Shown: positions 14,494 through 22,928 of the stretch, one piece after another
Layout: every line of letters begins with the position of its first letter
Position numbering within the stretch: the first letter of the stretch is position 1
Assembly (NCBI GenBank): GCA_022563275.1
Contig: JADFNR010000002.1
Coordinates: 1 to 64,000, forward strand
Direction: 5' to 3'
DNA length: 64,000 nucleotides
Origin: Chloroflexota bacterium
GTDB taxonomy: Bacteria; Chloroflexota; Dehalococcoidia; UBA3495
Translations under genes and position numbers: made by a program
Notes under the pieces: generated by a model
What the model saw: the letters and a program-made list of their open reading frames with translations, nothing else
Told to the model about the DNA's origin: nothing
Databases searched by the model: none

Positions 14494-15261
14494 CTATTTG
14501 ACGTGTTTGTCGAACCAGCCCAGGGTGCGGGTGAAGGCGTCCTTGGCGGCCGCCTCGTTATAGCTGCCCCGGTCGTCACAGTTGAAGCCGTGACCGGCGC
14601 CGGGGTATGACTTGAAATCGTGGGTCACTCCTGCGGCCGTCAACTTCTCATCGATGGTTTTCACGTCAGCTGGTGACGGGTTCTCGTCCGTATCGCCGAA
14701 GTTGCCCATCACGGGGATGCTGATGTTGCCGGTGAGGTCGATGGGGGCGGGGCCGTCGCCGAAGGGCACCAAGATGCGTCCACCGTAGTAGACCGATGCG
14801 GCGCTGAGGCCCGGACAACTGGTGGCCGCCAGGTAGGTGATCCGGCCGCCGACGCAGTAGCCCACGATGCCGATCTTTTGGCCGTGGGTGCGCTGGTAAT
14901 GGTTCTGCAGGTAATCGATGGCGACATTGACGTCCTCGACGAGTTCGTCATCACGCAACGCTCCCATGTACTGCTGCACCGCGGGCATCTCGTCGTATCC
15001 CAGCTTGGGATTGGGATGCTGCCGGTGATACAGGGCTGGGGCGACGGCAACGTAACCGTTGGCGGCGTACTGGTCACAGACCTTCTCGATGTGGCCGGTA
15101 ACCCCGAATGCCTCCATGATCACGATGATCGCCGGGAAGTTGTTGCCTTCTGATGGCGAGGGATGGCTGACGTAGGTCGCCATGTCCATTCCCTGAGCGC
15201 CTGACAGGTCATCCATTTCCCGCACGCCGGGAAATCGTAGATTCTCCCAAAACGATGGCAT
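14494..15261 (-). CDS. Dienelactone hydrolase family protein
   Basis: A 255-residue alpha/beta hydrolase of the DLH type. The cysteine nucleophile sits in IVGYCVGGR, the acid in NFGDTDENPS and the histidine in PGAGHGF; the glutamate that shields the nucleophile is in IVIMEAFGVTGHI. The family opens dienelactones to maleylacetate in aromatic degradation, but many members act on other lactones or esters. An AGGAGG ribosome site precedes the ATG. It is a single-gene unit with its own terminator, divergent from the racemase-fold gene. Confidence 0.9.
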   Translation of the reverse strand: MPSFWENLRFPGVREMDDLSGAQGMDMATYVSHPSPSEGNNFPAIIVIMEAFGVTGHIEKVCDQYAANGYVAVAPALYHRQHPNPKLGYDEMPAVQQYMGALRDDELVEDVNVAIDYLQNHYQRTHGQKIGIVGYCVGGRITYLAATSCPGLSAASVYYGGRILVPFGDGPAPIDLTGNISIPVMGNFGDTDENPSPADVKTIDEKLTAAGVTHDFKSYPGAGHGFNCDDRGSYNEAAAKDAFTRTLGWFDKHVK

Positions 15262-15540
15262 AAAGATACCTCCTATACCCTTCTGAACTCGCCTTCTCCT
15301 GATTCATTGACGCAATGAACAGCGGCGCTGCAGCGGCTACCGTTCCTGAAACGCGCCTAAACATTGAACCAGCGAGGTCCGTGGAGATTCTAGCAGAGGG
15401 TATAGTGGCGCACAAGCGTGAATCATCTTTGGAAGTTATCGCGGGCGCCCTAACCCGATGCCGCGCACCGGTGCCATATTGCGCCATCTTGTACAGTAAT
15501 GCGGCACGAACGAGAAAACTTGGTCTGTTGCGGAGGAGAT
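15262..15540. other. Divergent intergenic region
   Basis: It lies between two outward-reading genes and must hold both promoters. TACAGT at 15492 may be part of one, but no convincing -35/-10 pair was found. No gene or RNA is recognised. Confidence 0.4.
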
Positions 15541-16272
15541 ATGTTCGGATGGCGCGCCCGAATCGGAGTGATAGTTTCGCCGCCCAACACGGTGGTTGAA
15601 GGTGAATTCGGCCAGATGGCCCCGGAGGGCGTCTCGATACACGCCGCGCGGCTGGGCCGTCCCGAAGGCCTGGCCGGTCAGTTGGGCGCCGACGTGATCC
15701 TACAGACCAATGACGATCTGCCCAGGGCGGCGAAGTCGCTAAACGAGTTGCGGTTGAACGTGGTTGTCTTCGCCCACACCGCCGGTTCCATGGTGCAGGG
15801 GCCGGAGTACGACGCCAAACTGGTGGCCATGATGGAGTCGATGGTGGGCTGCCCGGCGATCACCACGGCCGGCGCCGCCGTCGCCGCCCTGACTCAGGCG
15901 GAGGTCAAGCGGCTGGCCCTGCTGACGCCCTATCCGGAGCAGATGACGCTGATGGAACAAGAGTTTCTGGAGAAAACCGTGCCGGACCTGAAGGTGGTTT
16001 CCCACCGCTCTCTGTCGGTGTCGTCGGGATTGGCCATCGGCGATCTGGAGCCGGTGGTGGCCTACCGGGAGTCCCAGAACATCGACACCAGCCAAGCGGA
16101 TGCGCTGTTTCTTAGTGGGACCAACTGGCGGACCGTGGACGTGCTGCGGATGATGGAATCGGACCTGGGCATCCCGGTCTTCTCCGCCAATCAGGTGACA
16201 ATGTGGGCGGCTTTGGGCAGACTGGGGATACCGGCCCTTCCAGGCTATGGTGGCCTTACGGACCAAAGCTAG
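15541..16272 (+). CDS. Asp/Glu racemase-fold protein (maleate isomerase/AMDase-like) without catalytic cysteines
   Basis: A 243-residue protein of the arylmalonate decarboxylase/maleate cis-trans isomerase group: RIGVIVSPPNTVVEGEF at the start, the loop VVFAHTAGSMVQGP, LALLTPYPEQM, and FLSGTNWRTVDVLRMMESDLGIPVFSANQVTMWAALGRLG. In maleate isomerases the two loops read CTSGS and SCTNLRT, each with an essential cysteine. Here they are HTAGS and SGTNWRT, so both are missing and only one unrelated Cys (VGCPAITT) remains. Cofactor-free racemase or isomerase chemistry is therefore doubtful. ATG 15541 follows GGAGGAGAT. Confidence 0.82.
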   Translation: MFGWRARIGVIVSPPNTVVEGEFGQMAPEGVSIHAARLGRPEGLAGQLGADVILQTNDDLPRAAKSLNELRLNVVVFAHTAGSMVQGPEYDAKLVAMMESMVGCPAITTAGAAVAALTQAEVKRLALLTPYPEQMTLMEQEFLEKTVPDLKVVSHRSLSVSSGLAIGDLEPVVAYRESQNIDTSQADALFLSGTNWRTVDVLRMMESDLGIPVFSANQVTMWAALGRLGIPALPGYGGLTDQS

Positions 16273-16321
16273 TACGGGCGCGTCCTCTGATGGTCTGAAC
16301 GGCTCTCTCAATAAGTGAGGC

Positions 16322-16349
16322 TTGCTGTTACATTCGGCCCATTATATGG
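16322..16349 (+). promoter_or_regulatory. Possible promoter of the globin gene
   Basis: TTGCTG (16322-16327), 16-nt spacer, TATATG (16344-16349). Confidence 0.4.
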
Positions 16350-16425
16350 TTTTAATCAAGCACTAAACCACCGCCGGAACGCTCCTAAGAGAGAGCTGGC
16401 AGGTGTGTAAACATTGGAGGTTCAC

Positions 16426-16848
16426 TTGGACGCACAGCAGATCAACCTGGTTCAGAAGTCTTGGAGTAAGATACTCCCCATCTCAGATAAAGCCGCCGAA
16501 CTGTTTTACAACCGGTTGTTCGAGATTGACCCCTCGACAAAGGTCCTTTTCAAAGGGGATATGGAAGTTCAGGGCCGGAAGTTGATGCAGATGATCACCG
16601 CAGCGGTCAACGGACTAAACGACTTGGACGGCCTGGTCCCCGTGGTGCAAGACTTGGGCCGCCGCCATGGTGGCTACGGAGTACAAGAAGCGCACTACGG
16701 TTCCGTTGGTTCGGCGCTGTTGTGGACGCTGGAACAGGGACTGGGCGACGACTTCACCGATGATGTCAAGATTGCCTGGACCGAGACCTACATGCTGCTG
16801 GCGGGTGTGATGAAAGACGCCAGCGCCAAGGAAGCCAAGGCGGCCTAA
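16426..16848 (+). CDS. Single-domain globin
   Basis: A 140-residue haem globin. MDAQQINLVQKSWSKI is helix A, AAELFYNRLFEIDP has the B10-type tyrosine, and the EAHYGSVGSALLWTL segment carries the proximal histidine (F8). The order matches flavohaemoglobin globin domains and bacterial single-domain globins, which bind O2 or detoxify NO. No reductase domain follows. The TTG start at 16426 is favoured because GGAGG at 16416-16420 is spaced 5 nt from it; the TTG at 16414 would overlap that site. Confidence 0.86.
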   Translation: MDAQQINLVQKSWSKILPISDKAAELFYNRLFEIDPSTKVLFKGDMEVQGRKLMQMITAAVNGLNDLDGLVPVVQDLGRRHGGYGVQEAHYGSVGSALLWTLEQGLGDDFTDDVKIAWTETYMLLAGVMKDASAKEAKAA

Positions 16849-16899
16849 GCAGCCCAAGGGAACCCAGGCGTTATTCAAACGAATGCAACGCCGGTGACG

Positions 16900-16936
16900 A
16901 TAGGCCGGTCTTCCCAACAGCCGGCCTATTCTCTTT
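16900..16936 (+). terminator. Terminator of the globin gene
   Basis: A 9-bp stem (16900-16908 with 16921-16929) followed by TCTCTTTT. Confidence 0.7.
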
Positions 16937-16957
16937 TGATCTTTCCGTGGCGCTTTA

Positions 16958-16998
16958 GATACAAACTCCCCAGCTTTGACGGCTGGGGAGTTTGTATC
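16958..16998. terminator. Long hairpin downstream of isocitrate lyase
   Basis: A perfect 17-bp stem (16958-16974 with 16982-16998) with a 7-nt loop, 50 nt beyond the aceA stop. It is probably its transcription end or an mRNA-stabilising element. Confidence 0.7.
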
Positions 16999-17048
16999 TC
17001 AGGTGAGACCGATCTGGCAACAGGAAAGTCCCAGAACGGCTCAGCCGG

Positions 17049-18344
17049 TTAGTGGCTGAATTGGGCGCTCTCCGTGGAGTCGGCGAGAGCAGTGGTCGCG
17101 GACTCTCCGCCGCTCACGGTCATCAGCACCTTGTCAAAGAACCCCGCGCCCACTTCCTGCTGGTGCCTGGTGGCGGTGTACCCTTCCTCTTCCAGGGCGA
17201 ACTCCCGGTCCTGCAGCCTGACGTAGGCCGGCATCCCCTCTTCTTTATAGGCCTTGGCCAACTCAAAGGCGTTGAGGTTGACCATGTGCCAGCCGGCCAG
17301 TGTTATGAACTGGAACCGGTAATCCATCTTGCCCAATTCATCCTGGAACCGTGCTATTTCGGGGTCGCTCATCTTCTGATGCCAGTTGAACGAGGGCGAG
17401 CAGTTGTAGGCCAACAGCTTGCCGGGGAATTCCTTGTGGATGGCATCGGCGAACACCCGGGCCTCTTCCAAGTCGGGATTTGAACTTTCGAACCAGATCA
17501 TGTCGGAGTACGGCGCGTAAGCCAGGCCCCTGGCGACGATCGACTCCATGCCGCCGCTGACGCGGTAGTAACCTTCCGAGGTCCTCTCTCCGGTCAAAAA
17601 GCCTCGGTCGACGGGATCGATGTCGCTGGTGATCAGGGTGGCGTCCAAGGCGTCCGTCCGGGCGAGCAGCGTGGTGGAAACCCCGGCCACGTCGGCGGCC
17701 AGACGGGCCGCGTTCAGCGTGCGGATAAATTGCGAAGTGGGCACCAAGACCTTTCCGCCCATATGGCCGCACTTCTTCTCCGCGGCAAGTTGGTCCTCGA
17801 AATGCACTCCCGCCGCGCCGGCCTCGATCATATTCCGCATGAGTTCAAAGGCGTGTATGGGACCGCCGAACCCCGCCTCGGCGTCGGCTACGATGGGTGC
17901 GTACCAATAGATATCGCCCTCGCCGTTGATGGCCTGGATCTGGTCGGCGCGCATCAGGGCGTTATTCAGGCGTTTCACCAACTCCGGGCCGCTGTTGGAC
18001 GGATAGAGGCTCTGGTCTGGGTAAACCTGGCCCGCCGTATTGGCGTCCCCGGCCACCTGCCAGCCGCTGAGATAGATGGCCTTCAGCCCGGCTTTCACCA
18101 TCTGTGTCGCTTGCGAGCCCGAGAGAGCCCCAAAGGTGGAGATGTAGTCCTCTGTATGCAGCAGGTCCCATAGCCGCTTGGCGCCCACATTGGCCAAGGT
18201 ATGCTCGATCTGGACGCTGCCGCGAAGGGCTACCACGTCGGCGGCGCTGTAGTCCCGCTTGATGCCCTGCCACCGGGGGTCGGTGGCCCATTGGCGCTCT
18301 AATTCGGTAACTTGCCGGCTGAATTCAGGGTCGCGCTGGTTCAT
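17049..18344 (-). CDS. aceA: Isocitrate lyase
   Basis: A 431-residue isocitrate lyase, which splits isocitrate to glyoxylate and succinate in the glyoxylate shunt. The catalytic loop [10 protein letters not shown] is intact, and [37 protein letters not shown] and YNCSPSFNW are family blocks that bind Mg and substrate. The length equals that of short bacterial ICL. ATG 18344 has AAGGAG 6 nt upstream; the longer frame is unsupported. Malate synthase is not in the window. A divergent LysR regulator 315 nt away is the likely controller. Confidence 0.96.
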   Translation of the reverse strand: MNQRDPEFSRQVTELERQWATDPRWQGIKRDYSAADVVALRGSVQIEHTLANVGAKRLWDLLHTEDYISTFGALSGSQATQMVKAGLKAIYLSGWQVAGDANTAGQVYPDQSLYPSNSGPELVKRLNNALMRADQIQAINGEGDIYWYAPIVADAEAGFGGPIHAFELMRNMIEAGAAGVHFEDQLAAEKKCGHMGGKVLVPTSQFIRTLNAARLAADVAGVSTTLLARTDALDATLITSDIDPVDRGFLTGERTSEGYYRVSGGMESIVARGLAYAPYSDMIWFESSNPDLEEARVFADAIHKEFPGKLLAYNCSPSFNWHQKMSDPEIARFQDELGKMDYRFQFITLAGWHMVNLNAFELAKAYKEEGMPAYVRLQDREFALEEEGYTATRHQQEVGAGFFDKVLMTVSGGESATTALADSTESAQFSH

Positions 18345-18510
18345 CGTTAACTCCTTTAAGCCAAATATTGGTGCGGGTCCTGCTATCCGGGCGGGAATAT
18401 GATTCAGATGCTCTATCGGGGTAGCACGTGATGAGCCTTTGCCTTTATCGACGTAGCCCAAGGTCTCTACGGAATCGATAACGAATCGTTAGGCAAGGTG
18501 GCTAACCCGT

Positions 18511-18580
18511 AGTATAGGTTCAATCAGTGATAATACTAGAACCCAAAATACTGTCATACCGATAGACGCAACCTATCACT
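18511..18580. promoter_or_regulatory. aceA promoter and candidate LysR operator
   Basis: On the minus strand ATGACA (18557-18552), 16-nt spacer and TATTAT (18535-18530) would drive aceA. The area has overlapping inverted arms: AGTGATA (18526-18532) with TATCACT (18574-18580), and TATAGGTT (18513-18520) with AACCTAT (18570-18576). Such long spaced dyads between divergent genes are typical LysR targets. Confidence 0.45.
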
Positions 18581-18659
18581 CTGTGTACAGTAGGGTGGCG
18601 GGCCGGCGGGAAATGTTTTGGAGCGCCGGCGCCAGTAATGGGTTGCCATAGGTGACGGA

Positions 18660-19583
18660 ATGGAAATTTCCCAGTTGGAAGCTTTCTTGGAGGCGGCGAA
18701 CCGCGGAAGCTTTCGCCGCGCGGCCGATGCCCTCTACCTGTCCCAACCCTCGGTGAGCGCCAGGGTTCAGACATTGGAGAACGAAGTGGGGGTCCTATTG
18801 TTCCACCGTACCGCCAGGGGTGTCCGGTTAACGGATATGGGCCGGACCTTTCTGCCCTTTGCCCAGCGGTCAATGGAGACCCTGCGCCGGGGCCGGGAAG
18901 TATTGGAGAGCGTCCGCCAGACCTCGGCGGGGATCCTGAACATGGCCACGGCCAGAGTGATCGGCACCTACGTCCTTCCCGAGACCCTGCAGAGATTTCA
19001 CCAGTTGTACCCCGAGGCCAACCTGCACATCAAGGTCGGCGGCTCATCGGATGTGCTGCAGATGGTGGTGGACGAAGAGGTCCAGTTGGGCCTGGCCCGG
19101 TTCATGCAACACCCAGACGTGGACGCCCTGCACCTCTACGACGAAGAAGCGGTGCTGGTGGTGCATCCCAGTCATCCCTTCGCGAAGGCGGGCGCCGCGG
19201 CCATGTTCGAAGTGGCCCAGGAGCCACTCATCGTCTATGACCCGGGCGACCCCGGTTCATCCTATTTCCAGTTCATCAACCGGGTCTGCCGGGACGCCGG
19301 AGTCACACCCAAAGTAGAGATGAACCTGGACAGCGTCGAGGCGGCGAAGAATATGGTCCTATTGGGTCTGGGCATCTCGTTCCTGCCGCGCAGCGGAGTG
19401 CGCCGGGAGCTGGAATCAGGCTCTTTGACCTTGATCTCCCTCGCCGAGGTGCCGCCGGTATTATTGCCGACCTACCTGCTGTTGCGCCGCGGGCAACAGC
19501 ATGGGCCGACGGTGATAGCATTCCTGAAACTGCTTCAAGAGACTTACAAAGTCGAGATTCCCATACCCGGTATGGACGGCTAA
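18660..19583 (+). CDS. LysR-family transcriptional regulator
   Basis: A 307-residue regulator. Residues 1-60 form the winged helix-turn-helix (MEISQLEAFLEAANRGSFRRAADALYLSQPSVSARVQTLENEVGVLLFHR). Residues 90-300 form the periplasmic-binding-protein-like effector domain. It is transcribed away from aceA, the usual LysR arrangement with its target. By context it probably senses a C2 or acyl metabolite and controls isocitrate lyase; its own synthesis would be autoregulated from the shared 315-nt region. Confidence 0.92.
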   Translation: MEISQLEAFLEAANRGSFRRAADALYLSQPSVSARVQTLENEVGVLLFHRTARGVRLTDMGRTFLPFAQRSMETLRRGREVLESVRQTSAGILNMATARVIGTYVLPETLQRFHQLYPEANLHIKVGGSSDVLQMVVDEEVQLGLARFMQHPDVDALHLYDEEAVLVVHPSHPFAKAGAAAMFEVAQEPLIVYDPGDPGSSYFQFINRVCRDAGVTPKVEMNLDSVEAAKNMVLLGLGISFLPRSGVRRELESGSLTLISLAEVPPVLLPTYLLLRRGQQHGPTVIAFLKLLQETYKVEIPIPGMDG

Positions 19584-19643
19584 GGCGCCGGGCTGGGTCA
19601 ATGACCCAGGCCTTTCCAGGGAAAGGAAATACGGCAAAATAAG

Positions 19644-19680
19644 ACGGCCCTGGCGTGTTCGCCAGGGCCGTTATCTGTCT
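19644..19680. terminator. Bidirectional terminator
   Basis: A 12-bp stem (19644-19655 with 19660-19671) closed by a TGTT tetraloop, between the convergent LysR and DUF3500 genes. Confidence 0.82.
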
Positions 19681-19693
19681 GGTGGAAGCCGGG

Positions 19694-20683
19694 TTAAAGG
19701 ACGTGGTACAGGATCAGATGGTCGCGTAGCACGTCCGCCGCGAAGTCGTTCTCAACGTCACGCCAGACCGAGTGGATATGATTCGCGCCGTCCTGGCGGT
19801 TGTCGAACTCCACCACGAAATCTCCGCCGTGGATGCGGTAGTAGTGGGGCTCGTCCTTGGAAACGGGTCCGGCCCAAGCGAAGTGCAGATGGTCCAACCC
19901 CGTCTTCTCCAGGTCGGCCAATTTCTGCCCGGCAAGGTCGGAGCGCACCTGGTTCACGTACTCCGAGACCAGAGCCATCAACAGTTCTTTCTGGGCGCCG
20001 TTCATCTTGGACGCCGGCAATCCCTCGTAGGTCATCAGCGAGGCTTTGGAGGCGTTGAAGGTGACGATGTCGGCCGGAGCTGTTTCGCAGATGATCGATT
20101 CCTCCACCTGCTTCTCGTCCAAGGAGTTCATCAGGTCAAAGGCCAGGTCTTCGCGTCCGCCCAAGATGCGCAGGCCGTTCTTAGGGCCCTTCCGGACCTC
20201 GGCGGGGTTAACCCCAAAGAAGAAGGGGGTGGTGCTGATGACCTTGTCATCCATGATGCTGAAGTGGATGGAGATATGGTGGCCTTCCACCCTCCAGCCC
20301 CAGGGGTCCTTGCCGCCAGGTTCGCCGAAGATGGTGAAGTAATAGAGTTCAACATCGCGTCTGAATGACACGATGCCTTTTTCTTTCTCCAAGGGGCCAA
20401 GGACCTCTTCGTGCTCGATGATCAATTTAGCCTGTTCGTAGGACTCGGGAGTCAGGCCGCTGGCCAGGACCGCCATCGCCAACTCCCGCTGGGCAGGTTC
20501 CATGTCCCTCAGCGCCAGGCCGTGGCGGTTCATCGGCGGGTAATACCAGAACACCCGCTCGCCGTCCATGTATTCGAACAAGGCCTTGGCTTTCTGCTCG
20601 GCGTTCAGGCTGTTGACAAATGCTTTGGCGGCGTCGGTAATCTGACCGACTGCCTGCGGAGTGGCTGTCTGCTGTGTAGCCAT
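19694..20683 (-). CDS. DUF3500 domain protein
   Basis: A 329-residue protein matching the DUF3500 family over its whole length: FVNSLNAEQKAKALFEYMDGERVFWYYPP, WGWRVEGHHISIHFSIMDDKVISTTPFFFGVNPAEVRKGP, and the C-terminal LHFAWAGPVSKDEPHYYRIHGGDFVVEFDNRQDGANHIHSVWRD. Conserved histidines and acids suggest a metal site, but the family has no established activity. There is no signal peptide. It is the last gene before the thioredoxin operon on the same strand and is separated from it by 190 nt. Confidence 0.88.
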   Translation of the reverse strand: MATQQTATPQAVGQITDAAKAFVNSLNAEQKAKALFEYMDGERVFWYYPPMNRHGLALRDMEPAQRELAMAVLASGLTPESYEQAKLIIEHEEVLGPLEKEKGIVSFRRDVELYYFTIFGEPGGKDPWGWRVEGHHISIHFSIMDDKVISTTPFFFGVNPAEVRKGPKNGLRILGGREDLAFDLMNSLDEKQVEESIICETAPADIVTFNASKASLMTYEGLPASKMNGAQKELLMALVSEYVNQVRSDLAGQKLADLEKTGLDHLHFAWAGPVSKDEPHYYRIHGGDFVVEFDNRQDGANHIHSVWRDVENDFAADVLRDHLILYHVL

Positions 20684-20873
20684 TTAGGGTACTCCTCCCG
20701 GTGTCGTTCCGCCCAGGCAAGAAAGGCGCATGCCAGGCAGAACGAGTCGTATTTCCTGGGAGTGTAGACAGGCGCGTATCGACTGTCAACCCGATATAAA
20801 TTTGACCTGAGTTGAGCGCGGACCGAACGCCTGACGCGCCCGTTCGACGGTCCGGCCGCACTTCGGTTTATGT

Positions 20874-21824
20874 TTAAGGAAGAACTTTCAGGAGAGCGGT
20901 TTCAAGTTCATCCAGCGTGGCGAAGCCTTCGAAACGGTCGTCGATCAGCCCGTTGAGGTCCAGGATAAATGTCCAGCTCTCGTTGAAGTAGTCCTCGATG
21001 GACGTAAGGCCCCAATCATCCACCACGCTGAATATCTCGGCCCGGTCCAGGTCGCCCTGGATCTCGGCAGGGTTGTCGTAGATCTCAACGTGGATGAAGT
21101 TGGCCCGTCCGGAGTATTTTTCTTTCAGTTCGCTGACAGTGTCCGTTTGGGGGCCGCAGGTGGGGCTGGTGCAGAAGGCCGGACTGGCGAAGACCACCAC
21201 CGACGGCAGCGGGTTCTCCACCGCCTCTTTGATGGTGATCTGGTACAAGTCTGGGTCAGGTGAATAATCGGTGGTTATCTCTTCGATCGTTCCATATTCG
21301 CCCAGGGTCTTGGTGATGCTGAGGAGCGCCCTGCTCCCCAAAGCCGGGATGGGTGATTTTTCCATCACTTCCACTACGATCTGGACTTGGTCCACGCCGT
21401 TGGGGTTGTCCACCTGGATATCCAGACGGTAACGGCCGGCCCGGTCGAAGTTGGCGTAGGTGCTGTACGACCCACGGACGCCGTAGGGCCACAGGTTGAA
21501 CACAGCTTCCATCGTCTCGCCCGGCGTGCCGTCGCCGTCCAGGTAGACCGTGGTGACCAAGGCGGTGGGAGCTTTGATCAGGCCTTTGGTCGTGGTCAGC
21601 AGGAACGCGATCCGTTGCTCCCCCACCTCCAAAACGGTGGTGGCCAGGATGGGGATTATGGCGGTGGGGTCGGCGGGAGCCGTGGTGGGCCGTGGGGTCC
21701 CCGTGGGCGCCGCCGGTGAGCCGCAGGCCACCGCCAGGGCGATGATGATTGCGGCCAAAGCTGGGAACACCGGCCGGGCCTTTGGCAACGGGAGATTTAA
21801 CCTATCTCTTAGGGTCCTAATCAT
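20874..21824 (-). CDS. Lipoprotein with C-terminal thioredoxin-like domain
   Basis: A 316-residue protein with a lipobox ending at Cys34 (ALAVACGSP), a Thr/Pro-rich linker, a beta-rich middle region and a C-terminal thioredoxin-like domain. VVVFASPAFCTSPTCGPQTD carries two cysteines spaced C-x4-C instead of CxxC. It probably takes part in disulfide or metal handling outside the membrane. Its ATG overlaps the stop of the upstream thioredoxin gene (ATGA), so the three genes 24251-20874 form one operon. Confidence 0.75.
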   Translation of the reverse strand: MIRTLRDRLNLPLPKARPVFPALAAIIIALAVACGSPAAPTGTPRPTTAPADPTAIIPILATTVLEVGEQRIAFLLTTTKGLIKAPTALVTTVYLDGDGTPGETMEAVFNLWPYGVRGSYSTYANFDRAGRYRLDIQVDNPNGVDQVQIVVEVMEKSPIPALGSRALLSITKTLGEYGTIEEITTDYSPDPDLYQITIKEAVENPLPSVVVFASPAFCTSPTCGPQTDTVSELKEKYSGRANFIHVEIYDNPAEIQGDLDRAEIFSVVDDWGLTSIEDYFNESWTFILDLNGLIDDRFEGFATLDELETALLKVLP

Positions 21825-22918
21825 GGTCCTGTCTCGTAAACTCCGAACGTGAAGGCGAATATGCCGAAATCATCTGAATTGGAGCTCATGGTCAGTTTGT
21901 TGTCCTCGGCATATCCCTGGGCCTCGATCACGTTATACATCCTGGGCTCGTTCACGGCCAAGAAGCTCTCGCCATCGGCCGAGATGGTGATGTCCCGGCC
22001 TTTGTTCTCCTCGGTTAGAAATTCCCCATTCAGCATTATCCGCACGGTGTAGGGCTCCCCAGAATCAGAGGTCAAGACCGCGTTCACGCTGCGGGCCGAA
22101 TAGACCAGGGAGAGGACGTCCTCGTATCCGGTAGTATTCCGGCCGTGGCGCGTGTGCTCCGGCAACGCCACCCACTGGCCGTCGAAGTAGATAACTCCGG
22201 GTTTGAGGTCCTCCGGCGCCTTCAACTCCACGACTGATCCGAGGTTCCTGAAGAAATCGGACTGGCGGACGTACTCCCTCAACTCAGCCAGCACGAAACC
22301 GGCATACAGCTCGCGGGTCATGGACGCCCGGCTGGCCTCGGTGAATGCCGGGTCCATGGGTTGCTCACCGAATGCCTCGTAAGGGCTGTCCGAAAGGTTG
22401 GCCCCAGCTTCCACAAGCAGGTCTCGGATCCGTTTCTCGGTCTCGTCGTAGGCCCCTTCTCCGGCGTGGAAGTAACGGATGATCCCGTCTTTGTCGATCA
22501 GGTACTTGGCCGGCCAGAACCGGTTGCCGTAATTTCGCCAGGTCTTGAAATCATTGTCCTGGGCCACCGGCCAGGTGATGCCGTGGTCCTTCGTGGCCTG
22601 GAGCACATTGGAATAATCTTTCTCAAATTCAAATTCGGGAGAGTGGATGCCGATGATCACCAGTCCGTCATCGGCGTATCTGGCGTTCCATTCTCTGAGG
22701 TAGGGGAATGTCCTGATGCAATTGACGCAGGTGTAGGTCCAGAAGTCGATCAACACGACCTTGCCGCGCAACTCTTTGATGGTCAGGGGCTCACTGTTGA
22801 TCCAGGCCTCGATCCCCTTGATCTGTGGCGCCTGATAACTTGCGCAGGCGACGGAGATCATGATGACAGTCAGCGCGGCCAGCGCCAGCTTGGCCGCGGA
22901 TAAAGATGCCCTATTCAC
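21821..22918 (-). CDS. DipZ-like thioredoxin lipoprotein, copy B
   Basis: A 365-residue extracytoplasmic thioredoxin. A short signal with lipobox ISVAC-A precedes a TlpA/DipZ-type domain: VVLIDFWTYTCVNCIRTFPYLREW holds the CVNC active site, followed by GIHSPEFEFEKDYSNV and WPAKYLIDKDGIIRYFHAGEG. The C-terminal 150 residues match the carbohydrate-binding-like domain found after thioredoxin in mycobacterial DipZ. The GTG start at 22918 (or TTG 22921) lies 10 nt after the stop of the upstream paralogue and lacks its own ribosome site, so translation is probably coupled. The two paralogues share the pattern LTSDSGEPY-V-VNGEYLT. Confidence 0.85.
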   Translation of the reverse strand: MNRASLSAAKLALAALTVIMISVACASYQAPQIKGIEAWINSEPLTIKELRGKVVLIDFWTYTCVNCIRTFPYLREWNARYADDGLVIIGIHSPEFEFEKDYSNVLQATKDHGITWPVAQDNDFKTWRNYGNRFWPAKYLIDKDGIIRYFHAGEGAYDETEKRIRDLLVEAGANLSDSPYEAFGEQPMDPAFTEASRASMTRELYAGFVLAELREYVRQSDFFRNLGSVVELKAPEDLKPGVIYFDGQWVALPEHTRHGRNTTGYEDVLSLVYSARSVNAVLTSDSGEPYTVRIMLNGEFLTEENKGRDITISADGESFLAVNEPRMYNVIEAQGYAEDNKLTMSSNSDDFGIFAFTFGVYETGP

Positions 22919-22928
22919 CAAATAATGG

